Assembly (NCBI GenBank): GCA_029262055.1
Contig: JAJDAD010000045.1
Span: forward strand, 1 to 64,000
Source of the DNA: Candidatus Zhuqueibacterota bacterium
GTDB lineage: Bacteria; Zhuqueibacterota; Zhuqueibacteria; Oceanimicrobiales; Oceanimicrobiaceae
DNA: 64,000 nt
Direction: 5' to 3'
The translations under genes were made by a program, and so were the position numbers. The stretch's first letter is position 1. Each line of letters opens with the position of its first letter. Of this stretch, positions 42,548 through 51,534 are shown piece after piece. The notes below the pieces were generated by a model. That model saw only the letters and a program-made list of their open reading frames with translations, did no database searches and had not been told where the DNA came from.

Positions 42548-43759
42548 ATGAAAGCATATCGAACCGGAATAACCGCAGTGCTGCTCGCGCTCTCCTTTGC
42601 CGGTCTGTTCGCACAGGAGCCTGCGGCACCGGACAGTCTTGAAAGAACACCGAACGTCATAGGCGGAATCTATGACCGTCCTTATATTTACCGCATGGGT
42701 GGCAACATCGCCATCGGCGGCTATATGGAAATGAACTCAAACTTTGCGCGTGAGGAAGGTATCTCCGAAGGATTGTCATTCGAGGCGCGCCGCTTCAATG
42801 TTTTTCTCTACTCAGCGATTTCTGAGCGGGTCAAGCTCACCTCGGAGCTGGAGTTTGAGCACGGGGCGGAGGAAATAGCCCTGGAAACCGCCCTGGTGGA
42901 TGTCCTGTTCCATACGGCGATCAATCTGCGCGCCGGCATTCTGCTGTCGCCCATCGGCAGGTTCAACATCGCGCATGACAGCCCGCGTTACGACATCGTC
43001 GAGCGCCCGCTGGTTGCAACTGAGATCATCCCGTCGACTCTGTCGGAAGTTGGGTTGGGCTTTTTTGGCGCACTGTACGCCACCCCGTATGACCGTTTCA
43101 CCTATGAGGTTTATCTGGTCAACGGGCTGGGCGATGGCATCGTCGGAGGCTCCGGAGAGGGAACCAGAATTTCATCCGGTAAATCCGGGACCGCCTTCGA
43201 GGAAGACAACAACCACTCGCTGGCCGTAACTTCCAGAATCGCGCTAAATCCGCGCTTTGGTGGTGAATTCGGCTTGTCGTTCTACAGCGGCAACTACAAC
43301 ACTTATGAGATAGAGGACGTTCGCGTCGACGATAAGCGCAACGTCACAATTGTCGCGCTAGACGCGGAGTACAAGTGGCGGCGATTTAACTTTCGCGGAG
43401 AGGCCGCGCTGGCAGATATCGACGTACCGGCCAGTCTCACCGAGCTCTTTGCTGATCGGCAACACGGCTTCTATGCCGAAGCCGGTTACGGCCTGTTCCA
43501 GGGACCGTTCCTCGGGGCACCCGACGCCTCTCTGGGCGTGGTCGCGCGGTATGACTACATTGACCTTAACGACGGAACCTTCAGCGCGACCGGGCAAGAC
43601 ATTGGTGACTCGCAAAAACAAGCGACCGTGGGCCTGTCCCTGCGTCCTACCGTCGAGACTTCCATCCGGGTCAGCTATGCCAGAAAGTGGAGCCGGGATG
43701 CGTTTGGCAACCGGCGTAACAGCGCAAATTTGCAGTTTGGCGTCGCGACCTATTTTTGA
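42548..43759 (+). CDS. Outer-membrane porin-like protein
   Basis: A 403-residue exported protein with a signal peptide (MKAYR, hydrophobic core, FAQ near residue 23). It resembles phosphate-selective porin O/P-like or carbohydrate porin-like barrels: 'MGGNIAIGGYMEMNSNF' near the start, 'FEARRFNVFLYSAISERVKLTSELEFEHGAEE', an 'INLRAGILLSPIGRFN' strand, and a last strand 'NLQFGVATYF' ending in Phe. It starts five bases after the Rieske gene. The three genes may form an outer-envelope redox or metal-uptake unit downstream of feoB, though this is inferred from order only. Confidence 0.75.
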   Translation: MKAYRTGITAVLLALSFAGLFAQEPAAPDSLERTPNVIGGIYDRPYIYRMGGNIAIGGYMEMNSNFAREEGISEGLSFEARRFNVFLYSAISERVKLTSELEFEHGAEEIALETALVDVLFHTAINLRAGILLSPIGRFNIAHDSPRYDIVERPLVATEIIPSTLSEVGLGFFGALYATPYDRFTYEVYLVNGLGDGIVGGSGEGTRISSGKSGTAFEEDNNHSLAVTSRIALNPRFGGEFGLSFYSGNYNTYEIEDVRVDDKRNVTIVALDAEYKWRRFNFRGEAALADIDVPASLTELFADRQHGFYAEAGYGLFQGPFLGAPDASLGVVARYDYIDLNDGTFSATGQDIGDSQKQATVGLSLRPTVETSIRVSYARKWSRDAFGNRRNSANLQFGVATYF

Positions 43760-43990
43760 TCCGAAATCATTATCTTCTGCTCCAGTTACCTGTTGACTGT
43801 GCCCACTTTTAGTTGTAATTTCCGGCACCGGTTTACGGAATAAACAACGAGATTTACCAGCTTGTTCACCTGAGTGGGATCAACACCGCGCCTGCAGAAG
43901 GGGCTATGCCATCCAAGTCATACATCATTCGCGGGCGACAAGATCCGGGTTGAATTCAGGGGAGAGCTCAAAGGAAACCAGGAGATCATG

Positions 43991-45595
43991 ATGACAGACG
44001 AAAAGAAAAATCTGCAACAACATGGATTACAAAATCTTGGGAAGATTCACTGGAACCTCTCAACCGCGGAACTGTACGAACACGCCATCAGGCGCAATGA
44101 AGGCCAGGCCGCGGACCTTGGTCCGCTGGTGGTCAGCACCGGCCAGCACACCGGCCGTTCACCTAACGACAAGTTCGTCGTAAAAGAGGAGAGTACGGAA
44201 GAAAACATCTGGTGGGGCAAAGTCAATGTTCCGTTTGAGCCCGCCAGGTTTGACGCGATGCACAGGAGAGTGAAAGCCTACTTGCAGGGCAAGGATGTTT
44301 TTGTGCAGGAATGCTATGCGGGCGCAGATCCGGCGTATCGCATAAAAGTGCGGGTGGTCACTGAAACGGCCTGGCACAACATTTTTGCAAAAAACATGTT
44401 CATCGAAGCACCGGCGGAAGACTTGCCAGGTTTCCAGCCGGACTTTACCGTGATTAACGTGCCTAGTTTTCACGCGGAGCCCGAGTTGGACAGCACTAAT
44501 TCCCAAGTGTTCGTTATCCTGAACTTCGCAAAAAGACTGATTTTGATCGGTGGCTCCAGCTATGCCGGTGAGATCAAGAAGTCGATTTTTACCCTGCTCA
44601 ATTATCTGCTGCCTAGCGATGGTCTCAACCGTGGAGAAAAAGTACTGGCCATGCACTGCTCGGCCAACATCGGCAAGGATAACGATGTCGCGATCTTTTT
44701 CGGTTTGTCCGGCACTGGCAAAACCACCCTGTCCGCCGACCCAAACCGTGGCCTGATCGGCGACGATGAACACGGCTGGAGCAGCAAGGGCGTGTTCAAT
44801 TTTGAAGGTGGCTGTTACGCCAAAATGATCCGGCTGTCGCCTGAAGCGGAACCGGAGATCTACCAGACCACCCGCATGTTCGGCACCATTCTGGAAAACG
44901 TCGTCATGGATCCTGAGACCAGGATCCTGGATCTGGATGATGCCTCGCTCACAGAAAACACGCGCGGCGGCTATCCGCTTTCCTATATTGACAACGCGGT
45001 TATCCCCAGCCAGGCCGACCACCCAAAGAACATTCTGATGCTCACCGCCGATGCCTTTGGCGTGATGCCTCCGATTGCGAAGCTGACTCAGGAGCAGGCG
45101 ATGTACCACTTTCTCTCCGGATACACCGCAAAAGTCGCGGGCACGGAAAAGGGAGTCGGCACCGAACCGCAGGCGACGTTCAGCACCTGCTTTGGCGCGC
45201 CGTTCATGGTTCTGCACCCGACGGTCTATGCCAAGATGCTCGGTGAAAAAATGGCCGAGCACAACGTCGACTGCTGGCTGGTGAACACGGGCTGGAGCGG
45301 CGGGCCGTTTGGAATCGGCAAGCGCATGAAGATCGCCTACACCCGCGCAATGGTGACCGCAGCTTTGGATGGCTCGCTTGCCGGCGTCGCCACGGAGGAA
45401 GATCCGGTTTTTGGCGTCCACATTCCGGTCTCGTGTCCGAACGTGCCGGCGGAAGTGCTCAAGCCAAAGAACACCTGGACTGATAAGGCGTCCTATGATG
45501 AATATGCCACAAAACTATCCGGGATGTTCAAGAAGAACTTCGGGCAGTTCGCCGAGTATGTGACACCTGAAGTTCTGGCCGCCGGCCCCAAGTAA
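43991..45595 (+). CDS. pckA: Phosphoenolpyruvate carboxykinase (ATP)
   Basis: A 534-residue enzyme that makes phosphoenolpyruvate from oxaloacetate and ATP, the entry step of gluconeogenesis. The ATP-type family is shown by 'STGQHTGRSPNDKF' near residue 38, GLSGTGKTTLSADPNR (the kinase-1a P-loop) near 238, 'LIGDDEHGWS', 'NFEGGCYAK', and 'NTGWSGGPFGIGKRM' near 436. Length is normal. ATG 43991 has AGGAG six bases upstream; ATG 43988 is just before it and a longer frame from 43874 has no support. It stands alone between the porin gene and an accessory patch and is followed by a strong terminator. Confidence 0.95.
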   Translation: MTDEKKNLQQHGLQNLGKIHWNLSTAELYEHAIRRNEGQAADLGPLVVSTGQHTGRSPNDKFVVKEESTEENIWWGKVNVPFEPARFDAMHRRVKAYLQGKDVFVQECYAGADPAYRIKVRVVTETAWHNIFAKNMFIEAPAEDLPGFQPDFTVINVPSFHAEPELDSTNSQVFVILNFAKRLILIGGSSYAGEIKKSIFTLLNYLLPSDGLNRGEKVLAMHCSANIGKDNDVAIFFGLSGTGKTTLSADPNRGLIGDDEHGWSSKGVFNFEGGCYAKMIRLSPEAEPEIYQTTRMFGTILENVVMDPETRILDLDDASLTENTRGGYPLSYIDNAVIPSQADHPKNILMLTADAFGVMPPIAKLTQEQAMYHFLSGYTAKVAGTEKGVGTEPQATFSTCFGAPFMVLHPTVYAKMLGEKMAEHNVDCWLVNTGWSGGPFGIGKRMKIAYTRAMVTAALDGSLAGVATEEDPVFGVHIPVSCPNVPAEVLKPKNTWTDKASYDEYATKLSGMFKKNFGQFAEYVTPEVLAAGPK

Positions 45596-45620
45596 ACAAA
45601 CATTCGTGGGAGAAATCAAG

Positions 45621-45656
45621 AGGCCTGGCCTGTTCGGGGCCGGGCCTTTTGCTTTT
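45621..45656 (+). terminator. Rho-independent terminator of pckA
   Basis: AGGCCTGGCC (45621-45630), a seven-base loop, and GGCCGGGCCT (45638-45647) form a ten-base-pair stem with one T-G wobble, followed by TTTGCTTTT. It lies 25 bases after the pckA stop. Confidence 0.9.
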
Positions 45657-45681
45657 GAGTGGAGGAGCGACGAAGCACAAC

Positions 45682-46203
45682 ATGCCACGTAAAATCACAA
45701 TGCAGAGCGCACTGGCAGTCGCCGAACGCGCCAGCAGCGACATCGAGGCTTGGCTGCGCACCTTCGAAGAAACCGTCGACGTCCGAAACCTCGAGAACGA
45801 TCCCGAATATCAAAAAGACGACATCGACCTGCTCTGGGTCACCCGCAAGAAAGAATTCCTGATCGAAATCAAAGGAGACCGCTGGCACAAAACCGGCAAC
45901 TTTTTCTTCGAAACGTTGAGCAACAAAGAGCGCAACACACCGGGCTGCCTGCTCTACACCAGGGCCGACTACATCTTCTACTATTTTGTGGAAACCGGAA
46001 CGCTTTACGCTCTGCCAATGCCCGCCACCCGCGACTGGTTCAAGAAGAATCTCGACAGATTCAAGGAGCGCTCCACCACCACTCCGGTCGGCTCCGCCAG
46101 CTACACCACCGTCGGTAGGTTGGTTCCGATCGACGTTGTGCAACAGGAGGTGCCGGGGATAAGGAAGGTTGACTTAAGAGTTGGGCCTAAGAAAGTCGGG
46201 TGA
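45682..46203 (+). CDS. PD-(D/E)XK nuclease-like protein
   Basis: A 173-residue soluble protein. The core looks like a restriction-endonuclease fold: helix with 'DIEAWLRTFEETVDV', strand-loop 'YQKDDIDLLWVT' supplying the first Asp, then 'KEFLIEIKGDRW' with the E-x-K catalytic pair, and 'FFFETLSNKERNTPGCLLYTRADYIFYYFV', typical of the following helix and strand. It would bind or cut nucleic acid with a metal ion. ATG 45682 is preferred; an earlier frame start at 45649 lies in the terminator region. It may belong to the accessory patch with the two next genes, although its base composition is still like the chromosome. The biological target is unknown. Confidence 0.62.
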   Translation: MPRKITMQSALAVAERASSDIEAWLRTFEETVDVRNLENDPEYQKDDIDLLWVTRKKEFLIEIKGDRWHKTGNFFFETLSNKERNTPGCLLYTRADYIFYYFVETGTLYALPMPATRDWFKKNLDRFKERSTTTPVGSASYTTVGRLVPIDVVQQEVPGIRKVDLRVGPKKVG

Positions 46204-46306
46204 TTTGGTGCTGTGTACAACAAAGAGGCGCATTATGGGAAGTAGCGTGCTTGTCATGCAGGACTGTAGAGTGCCTCACCAGGAGAGACGCAGGGAACAC
46301 TGACAA

Positions 46307-47221
46307 ATGCCAACAAAACCGTTAGATACATTGCTGGATCGTCACCTGTCCATCGCGGATGCTCAAGTCATCATAGATATGGCAACTCCACCCCTGCGAG
46401 AATGTGTAAACTATGGGACACACCTGTTAGCACGGTGCTCCGGGTGGAGTTCTGAGACCATCGAAGACATGGCATTGCCACTTCTATTCAGGCACATACT
46501 GGAGGTGTCAGACGCCATTGAAGTTCTTCTCTCCAACAGTTGCTCAAATCCGACTGCTCCTTTGCTCAGAAGCTCATTTGAGGCATTTTTGTCAATCGAG
46601 TACATTTTGCAGGCTCATTATGAATTCCGCGCTCTGGCATGGATAGCAGAGTTCTACAGAAAGCGCATCACGTTGTATGAATCATATGATCCTCATACTC
46701 AAATGGGTCAGAATTTGCAAGAGATAATGAAGTCTGACCAATGGACCGGTGGGTCTGCCATGTTAGAAGCAAATGATGAGTTCAAGAAATTTGCAGACAA
46801 TTACAGAAAGCAGTTACAAAGCAAGAAATTTAGGTTAGTCCAAACTCAGTTTGAAAGGGCTAGGAAAGAAAGATACTGGCCTAAATGGTATAGACTCTCA
46901 CCTGACGGTAATACAGGTCCAACTAATCTTCGTCTCCTCGCTAAGGAAGTGAGCATGCTGGGCTTCTATGAAGTTCTATATAGGGCGTGGTCCTCAACAC
47001 AGCACGCCCATGATCCTTCAAGATTCTTAACCACAGCCCCACAGGGGTACCAAACGTATAGACCACTTCGTGATGCCCATGAACTTGCCTCAAGTGCAGA
47101 TTTCGCTGTACACTTTATCCTTATTACGATGAAGTTGCTCGTGATGAAGTTTAGGTCAGAGGAAAACGAGCAGTTTCAGAAGTGGTATGCAACAGAGATC
47201 TTAGCAGAACGGAAAGGGTAG
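46307..47221 (+). CDS. DUF5677-like protein
   Basis: A 304-residue, mainly helical protein without signal peptide. 'PLLRSSFEAFLSIEYILQAHYEFRALAWIAEFY' (about residues 85-118) and 'HAHDPSRFL' near 228 are like the R/E-rich helices and His motif of the DUF5677 family, which is common in accessory and defence-type regions and may be distantly HEPN-like. The gene is visibly richer in A and T than its neighbours, which suggests recent acquisition. It begins about 100 bases after the PD-(D/E)XK gene and is followed by a HEPN protein gene. Function unknown. Confidence 0.6.
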   Translation: MPTKPLDTLLDRHLSIADAQVIIDMATPPLRECVNYGTHLLARCSGWSSETIEDMALPLLFRHILEVSDAIEVLLSNSCSNPTAPLLRSSFEAFLSIEYILQAHYEFRALAWIAEFYRKRITLYESYDPHTQMGQNLQEIMKSDQWTGGSAMLEANDEFKKFADNYRKQLQSKKFRLVQTQFERARKERYWPKWYRLSPDGNTGPTNLRLLAKEVSMLGFYEVLYRAWSSTQHAHDPSRFLTTAPQGYQTYRPLRDAHELASSADFAVHFILITMKLLVMKFRSEENEQFQKWYATEILAERKG

Positions 47222-47358
47222 ACTTGCGATAGAACTACGGATTAGGTGTGTGATGAAAATCAGTCAACGTCAAATCCATGATAGACTAGCCCCGCTGTCA
47301 AAACATCAACAGTCGGACTCACAAAACTCGCCCTTTGACTAACTTAGAGAATGATTTC

Positions 47359-48144
47359 ATGGCCATCTCAGCGAAGGACGCTTTTGACCACGCATTTGCG
47401 CGAGCTTATCATTTCCTTACTTTGTACGACTTACTACATGATACCAGGCATCGTGCTATCAAAGGTAATTGGGTTAGACAATTCAACAAGTCGGTGAATT
47501 GGCCAATCACCGAGAAAAGTACTCGCGTTGATGGCAAAGGAAAGAAGAGCATTTTGGTTTTGCGGCAAGAATTGAACATTGGACGTGACATCTTCACTCA
47601 TGAATATACCTCAGAGTTGCTTCGTGCCTCTTGGGCAGCGTCAGTATCAGCTCTTGATTGCTATATGCACCATCTCATTGTTGGCAGAAGCTGGTCTTTG
47701 TTGAGACAACGTGAAGAAGATGTTCCAAAGGAATTATTAAAACTGAAGCTACCTGTATTGGCGGCAAAGCGGTCTTTAGATCATCTCCGAAAGCAGCCTA
47801 AATCTCGTCCTGGAACAATAATGAAAAAGGCTATACAAGAGGTCTTGCATCGCGAATATACATTTCAAAACACTGAAGCAATTGCTCGTGGTGCAAAGAT
47901 GTTGGGTATTGAGGATTTTTGGGGAAAGGTTGCTAACGAAATGTCGGCAAACTGGTCATCAGGCAAGGTGCAGACCTTGCTTAAATCCATTGTCCGTCGA
48001 CGAAATCAAATTGTGCATGAAGCAGATCTTATCCTTCAAACGAGTGCACGAACTGTCAAAATGCGCACTATAACTCGGGCAGGCGCACAAAAAACTGCTG
48101 ACTTTACTAGGGATTTCGTGGAAGCAATCGACAAGGTAGCATAA
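47359..48144 (+). CDS. HEPN-domain protein (RiboL-PSP-HEPN-like)
   Basis: A 261-residue helical protein. The HEPN ribonuclease mark R-x4-H is seen as RNQIVH near residue 214, within 'SIVRRRNQIVHEADL'. An upstream helix 'RASWAASVSALDCYMHHLIVGRSW' near 85 is typical of RiboL-PSP-type HEPN domains, and the charged tail is helical. HEPN proteins of this kind are often RNases in toxin-antitoxin or phage-defence systems. No obvious MNT-type antitoxin is beside it. ATG 47359 is used; TTG 47335 is possible. Like the preceding gene it is AT-richer than the chromosome around it. Confidence 0.65.
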   Translation: MAISAKDAFDHAFARAYHFLTLYDLLHDTRHRAIKGNWVRQFNKSVNWPITEKSTRVDGKGKKSILVLRQELNIGRDIFTHEYTSELLRASWAASVSALDCYMHHLIVGRSWSLLRQREEDVPKELLKLKLPVLAAKRSLDHLRKQPKSRPGTIMKKAIQEVLHREYTFQNTEAIARGAKMLGIEDFWGKVANEMSANWSSGKVQTLLKSIVRRRNQIVHEADLILQTSARTVKMRTITRAGAQKTADFTRDFVEAIDKVA

Positions 48145-48444
48145 GACGATGCGTTCTCATTACCTTCATAGAGCATTTGCTGTTGAGTTTTGTCATTGTT
48201 GTGCATCAAGATTGTCAGGACACGCAAGAGCGAAGCAATCTCAGAAACTCGTTGAAGCGTCCTCGCAAAGTTCGCAGCGGGATTTCCACGTTATCGGAAA
48301 TTGATAGAGAATCAAGGGTGGGTGGTTAGTAACCCACCAATATCTCCCAAACTGGAGACCATCGTCGATTGGTGGCAGAGAGCGTAGTCTCTAAGAAACT
48401 ACCCATAAATGAATAACTTTATAGGCCATTTGTCGCCCCTCTCC
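48145..48444. other. Convergent intergenic region after the accessory patch
   Basis: A 300-base gap. It includes a hairpin, GGTGGGT (48317-48323), eight-base loop, ACCCACC (48332-48338), without a T-run. I saw no gene, no repeat that would mark an insertion end, and no tRNA. Confidence 0.35.
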
Positions 48445-50034
48445 TCACCGCAACAAGATCATCCTGCGCGTACGGCTGCCCCCACCAATTTGCAGCCGGT
48501 AAAAAAACACACCACTCTCCAGATTCACGCCGGAGTCGTTTTTGCCATCCCAGACCACTTCATGATTTCCTGCCGCCTGATGCCTGCGCACCAGGGTTCG
48601 GACTTTCTGGCCGAGCAGATTGTAGACCGTCAGGCGGACGCGAGCAGGGTCTGGCAAACTGTAAGCGATCAGCGTGTTCGGGTTGAATGGATTCGGATAA
48701 TTCTGGCTGAGAGAAAACGAATGGGTCTTTCCCTGCTCCGCGATGCCGGTAAGAATTTTGTTACTTGAAAACAACACTTCACCGGTCAGCGCATCGATGC
48801 CAATGTCCCACGATGTAAAAGGCTTTGGCGTGTAATAGAAGAAAAACCAGATAGGCCGGTCGCCTGTGCCTTGCGCTGCCTCGTTTTGAGCCTGCAACCG
48901 CACTTGCCTGGATACTTGCGGGAAACCACCGAAGAAGTTGACATTGCCTTCCCGCGCCGTTGTCATGGTATTCAGGGAGACGAAGGTTTCGATGCGCGCA
49001 TGCAGCGACCTGAAGTCCGCGCCGCCACCGGATTCCGCGACAAAGGCGGCGCTGTCGCTGTCAACCCAACTCTCAGGCAAAGAGCCGACCCGCACCGGCA
49101 CGTCGGTCACGAAGTCCACCGGGAATATTGCACCTGCGTGCGAGAAAAAGGTGCGAATGCCCCGGGCCGCGGAATGGTAAACGTAAATCCAGGTAAATGC
49201 ACGTCCGTCTTCACTCAACTCACTTGACTCAATTGCAACCAGAGCAGCATCCTTTGACCATGTCTGCGCGACAGCGTTTACCCGGGCCGCATCCAGCACT
49301 GCGGTGCGCGCAACAACAGGCCGCAACCGAATGTCGACATTCGCAATTTGTTCTGATTCCCGAATTGTGAGGGAATCCGGGTAGCCGTCATGATCAGCAT
49401 CGACAAAACCCAAGGCGTCGTCGCTACCCAGTTCAAACAGCCGCGCGCCTTCAGATTGTCTGACTGCCACCGGCCAGAATACACCCGGCTCCAGATGTTG
49501 CAGATGAAATTCCCCATTACTGACACCGGCCGCAGCCAAAGTCAATCTCGATTCATGCGTGCGCAGTAGGCCGACAATGATGTTTTCGCGTTCCAGCGGG
49601 AGGTCCGACACCTTGCCGGTGATTTGACCGGAAGGCAAACTCTGCCCGGTGCTGAAGGTCAAAACATAGGGACGGAGCAAGGTTTCCCCGGTGATGCTGT
49701 GCGCCTGCCGGAGGACAAATACGTAGCGGGCTTGCGGTGTTAGTTGACCCCATGGCAGAGCAACTGAGCGCAAATCTGAAGTGACTTCGGGAGGTTTGAA
49801 ACGGGCGTTACGTGGCTCGGGGAATACCTCGTACGCCAGAAATGCGCCGGTGCCGGCAAAGCTTACGGACGTATCGAGCGCCGCGCTGAATGTCAGACGG
49901 AGCGGGCCGGTCAGCGCCACATTGACAGAGCCGTCCGCCGGCGATGACGAGATCAGCATTACCTGTGCCGTGGCGGATTGCAGCAAGAGCAGGGAAAGAA
50001 AAAAGAGTGCAGGCAGTCCTTTGCCGGGTCGCAA
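48445..50034 (-). CDS. Exported protein with Big_5-like N-terminus and type-IX-like sorting tail
   Basis: A 529-residue protein. A signal peptide (to about residue 23) is followed by an Ig-like Big_5-type domain (about 27-125; 'SSPADGSVNVALTGPLRLTFSAALDTS'), then a carboxypeptidase-regulatory-like part (about 130-230; 'GQITGKVSDLPLERENIIVGLL'), a middle part of unknown type with a PepSY-like ending ('DIGIDALTGEVLFSSNKI'), and a C-terminal FlgD-Ig/Por tail: 'QNYPNPFNPNTLIAYSLP', 'VYNLLGQKVRTL', 'ESGVFFYRLQ', 'RRMILLR'. The tail is close to that of the large protein encoded at 25394. The start is TTG 50034, supported by AAAGGAGA seven bases upstream. Confidence 0.82.
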   Translation of the reverse strand: MRPGKGLPALFFLSLLLLQSATAQVMLISSSPADGSVNVALTGPLRLTFSAALDTSVSFAGTGAFLAYEVFPEPRNARFKPPEVTSDLRSVALPWGQLTPQARYVFVLRQAHSITGETLLRPYVLTFSTGQSLPSGQITGKVSDLPLERENIIVGLLRTHESRLTLAAAGVSNGEFHLQHLEPGVFWPVAVRQSEGARLFELGSDDALGFVDADHDGYPDSLTIRESEQIANVDIRLRPVVARTAVLDAARVNAVAQTWSKDAALVAIESSELSEDGRAFTWIYVYHSAARGIRTFFSHAGAIFPVDFVTDVPVRVGSLPESWVDSDSAAFVAESGGGADFRSLHARIETFVSLNTMTTAREGNVNFFGGFPQVSRQVRLQAQNEAAQGTGDRPIWFFFYYTPKPFTSWDIGIDALTGEVLFSSNKILTGIAEQGKTHSFSLSQNYPNPFNPNTLIAYSLPDPARVRLTVYNLLGQKVRTLVRRHQAAGNHEVVWDGKNDSGVNLESGVFFYRLQIGGGSRTRRMILLR

Positions 50035-50142
50035 GTCGTTTCTCCTTTGAGATGTAATTGCGAAAGCAATTTATCCCGTAGGGAGAAAGAGTCCTAATGA
50101 ACTTTCATTAACGGACGTGTAGGATTGGTAAGAAGCCGGCGG

Positions 50143-50562
50143 TTAGCGGCCGAGGAGCTGCACGATGATGCTGCGTTGTCTGGGTCGATTGTCAAAATCA
50201 ATCAAGACAATCTGCTGCCAGGTGCCGAGAATCAGCTTGCCGCCCTGAAAAGGCGCGGTAAATGAAGGTCCCAGCATGGCCGCCCGTACGTGGGCTGAGC
50301 CGTTGCCGTCGCCCCAGGTCGCATCGTGATGGTAGGTGACGCCCGTGGGCGCAAAGGTCTCAAATGCTGCGGGCAGGTCTTTCAACAAACCCGGTTCATA
50401 TTCGATGGAGGTGATGCCTGCTGTGGAGCCGGAAACAAATACCGTAAGACTGCCCTCGGTGAAACCGCAATCGGCCAGGCACTTCCGGACTTGCGGGGTC
50501 ACGTCCAGGATATCGGTGTGGCCCCTGGTGGCAATTTCAAAGGAATCGGTTTTGATTTCCAT
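50143..50562 (-). CDS. yjbQ: YjbQ-family protein (UPF0047)
   Basis: A 139-residue protein of the YjbQ/UPF0047 family. Typical marks are 'RGHTDILDVTPQVRKCL', 'LTVFVSGSTAGITSIEYEPGLL', 'HHDATWGDGNGSAHVRAAMLGPS' with the conserved His residues, and 'LILGTWQQIVLIDFDNRPRQR'. Some members have a weak thiamine-phosphate synthase activity in E. coli complementation (family knowledge); the native role is unclear. It is the last gene of the rsfS-argS-PfkB run and starts five bases after the PfkB stop. Confidence 0.93.
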   Translation of the reverse strand: MEIKTDSFEIATRGHTDILDVTPQVRKCLADCGFTEGSLTVFVSGSTAGITSIEYEPGLLKDLPAAFETFAPTGVTYHHDATWGDGNGSAHVRAAMLGPSFTAPFQGGKLILGTWQQIVLIDFDNRPRQRSIIVQLLGR

Positions 50563-50566
50563 GATT

Positions 50567-51478
50567 TTAAGCTCGTTCGAATTGTGTCATTGACCAAAAC
50601 GCGTTGAACCTGTCCCGGATTTCAGTTTCGCTCAGGTCGACGAGCCGTTGCACGCTGAACTGCTCGACACAAAAAGAGGCCATGGTGCTGCCATAGATCA
50701 ACGCGCGTTTAAAACTGTCATTTGAAATGCTGCCTGAACTGGCAAGGTATCCCATGAAGCCGCCCGCAAAGGTGTCACCGGCGCCGGTCGGGTCGTTTAT
50801 GACTTCCAAAGGGTAGGCAGGAGCGTGAAAGAAAGACATGTCCTCAAAAACCATCAGCGCGCCGTGCTCGCCCTTTTTGATGATGAGGACCTTTGGCCCC
50901 ATTTGGTGGATTTTGCGTGCGCCTGTCACCAGGTTTGACTCGCCGGCCAGTTGTTTTGCCTCTGAATCGTTGATAATGAGGACGTCGACTTTCGCCAGGA
51001 CTTCCTGCAAAGCGTTGAGACTGCCATCGATCCAGTAGTTCATGGTATCGAGAGCAACCAGCTTCGGTTTATCTATTTGATTGAAGACATCGAGCTGCAA
51101 CTCAGGCCCAATGTTCGCCAGAAACAGGTACTCGCTGTCACGGTACTCATCCGGGATTTTGGGCTGAAACGACTCGAAGACATTGAGGTGAGTGAATGTC
51201 GTGTCACGGCTGTTCAGGTCAGAGTGGTAAACACCGCCCCACCTGAAGGTCTTGCCATTCCTTTTCTCAACGCCGCGCAGGTCAGTGTTTCTCTGTTTCA
51301 GAAACTGCAGGAGGCCGTCGTCGAAATCGTCGCCGACGACGCCAACAAGATTTACCAGCGAAAAATATGAAGCGGCAGCAGCAAAATAAACGGCAGCGCC
51401 GCCAAGCGCGTCCTCTACTTCACCAAAAGGCGTCTTTACGGTATCAAGTGCCAATGATCCTACAACCAGCAAACTCAT
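50567..51478 (-). CDS. PfkB-family sugar/nucleoside kinase
   Basis: A 303-residue ribokinase-fold enzyme. The first PfkB region is 'ALGGAAVYFAAAASYF' near residue 24, with 'VGVVGDDF'; the second, with the catalytic Asp, is DPTGAGDTFAGGFMGYLA near 231. 'LIINDSEAKQLAGE' and 'LIIKKGEHGALMV' are also typical. Members transfer phosphate from ATP to the hydroxymethyl of a sugar or nucleoside; the substrate is not evident. It lies between argS (57 bases away) and yjbQ on the same strand. Confidence 0.9.
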   Translation of the reverse strand: MSLLVVGSLALDTVKTPFGEVEDALGGAAVYFAAAASYFSLVNLVGVVGDDFDDGLLQFLKQRNTDLRGVEKRNGKTFRWGGVYHSDLNSRDTTFTHLNVFESFQPKIPDEYRDSEYLFLANIGPELQLDVFNQIDKPKLVALDTMNYWIDGSLNALQEVLAKVDVLIINDSEAKQLAGESNLVTGARKIHQMGPKVLIIKKGEHGALMVFEDMSFFHAPAYPLEVINDPTGAGDTFAGGFMGYLASSGSISNDSFKRALIYGSTMASFCVEQFSVQRLVDLSETEIRDRFNAFWSMTQFERA

Positions 51479-51534
51479 TTCAGGCTCCTAGGTTTGGTAG
51501 CAGTCGCTTTCAGCAATTCGAATGTCACGGGTTT

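Noticed and set aside
44159-45421. 420-codon open frame antisense to pckA
   Set aside because: It is a mirror of a strongly coding gene with biased third positions; it has no ribosome binding site and no domain character.
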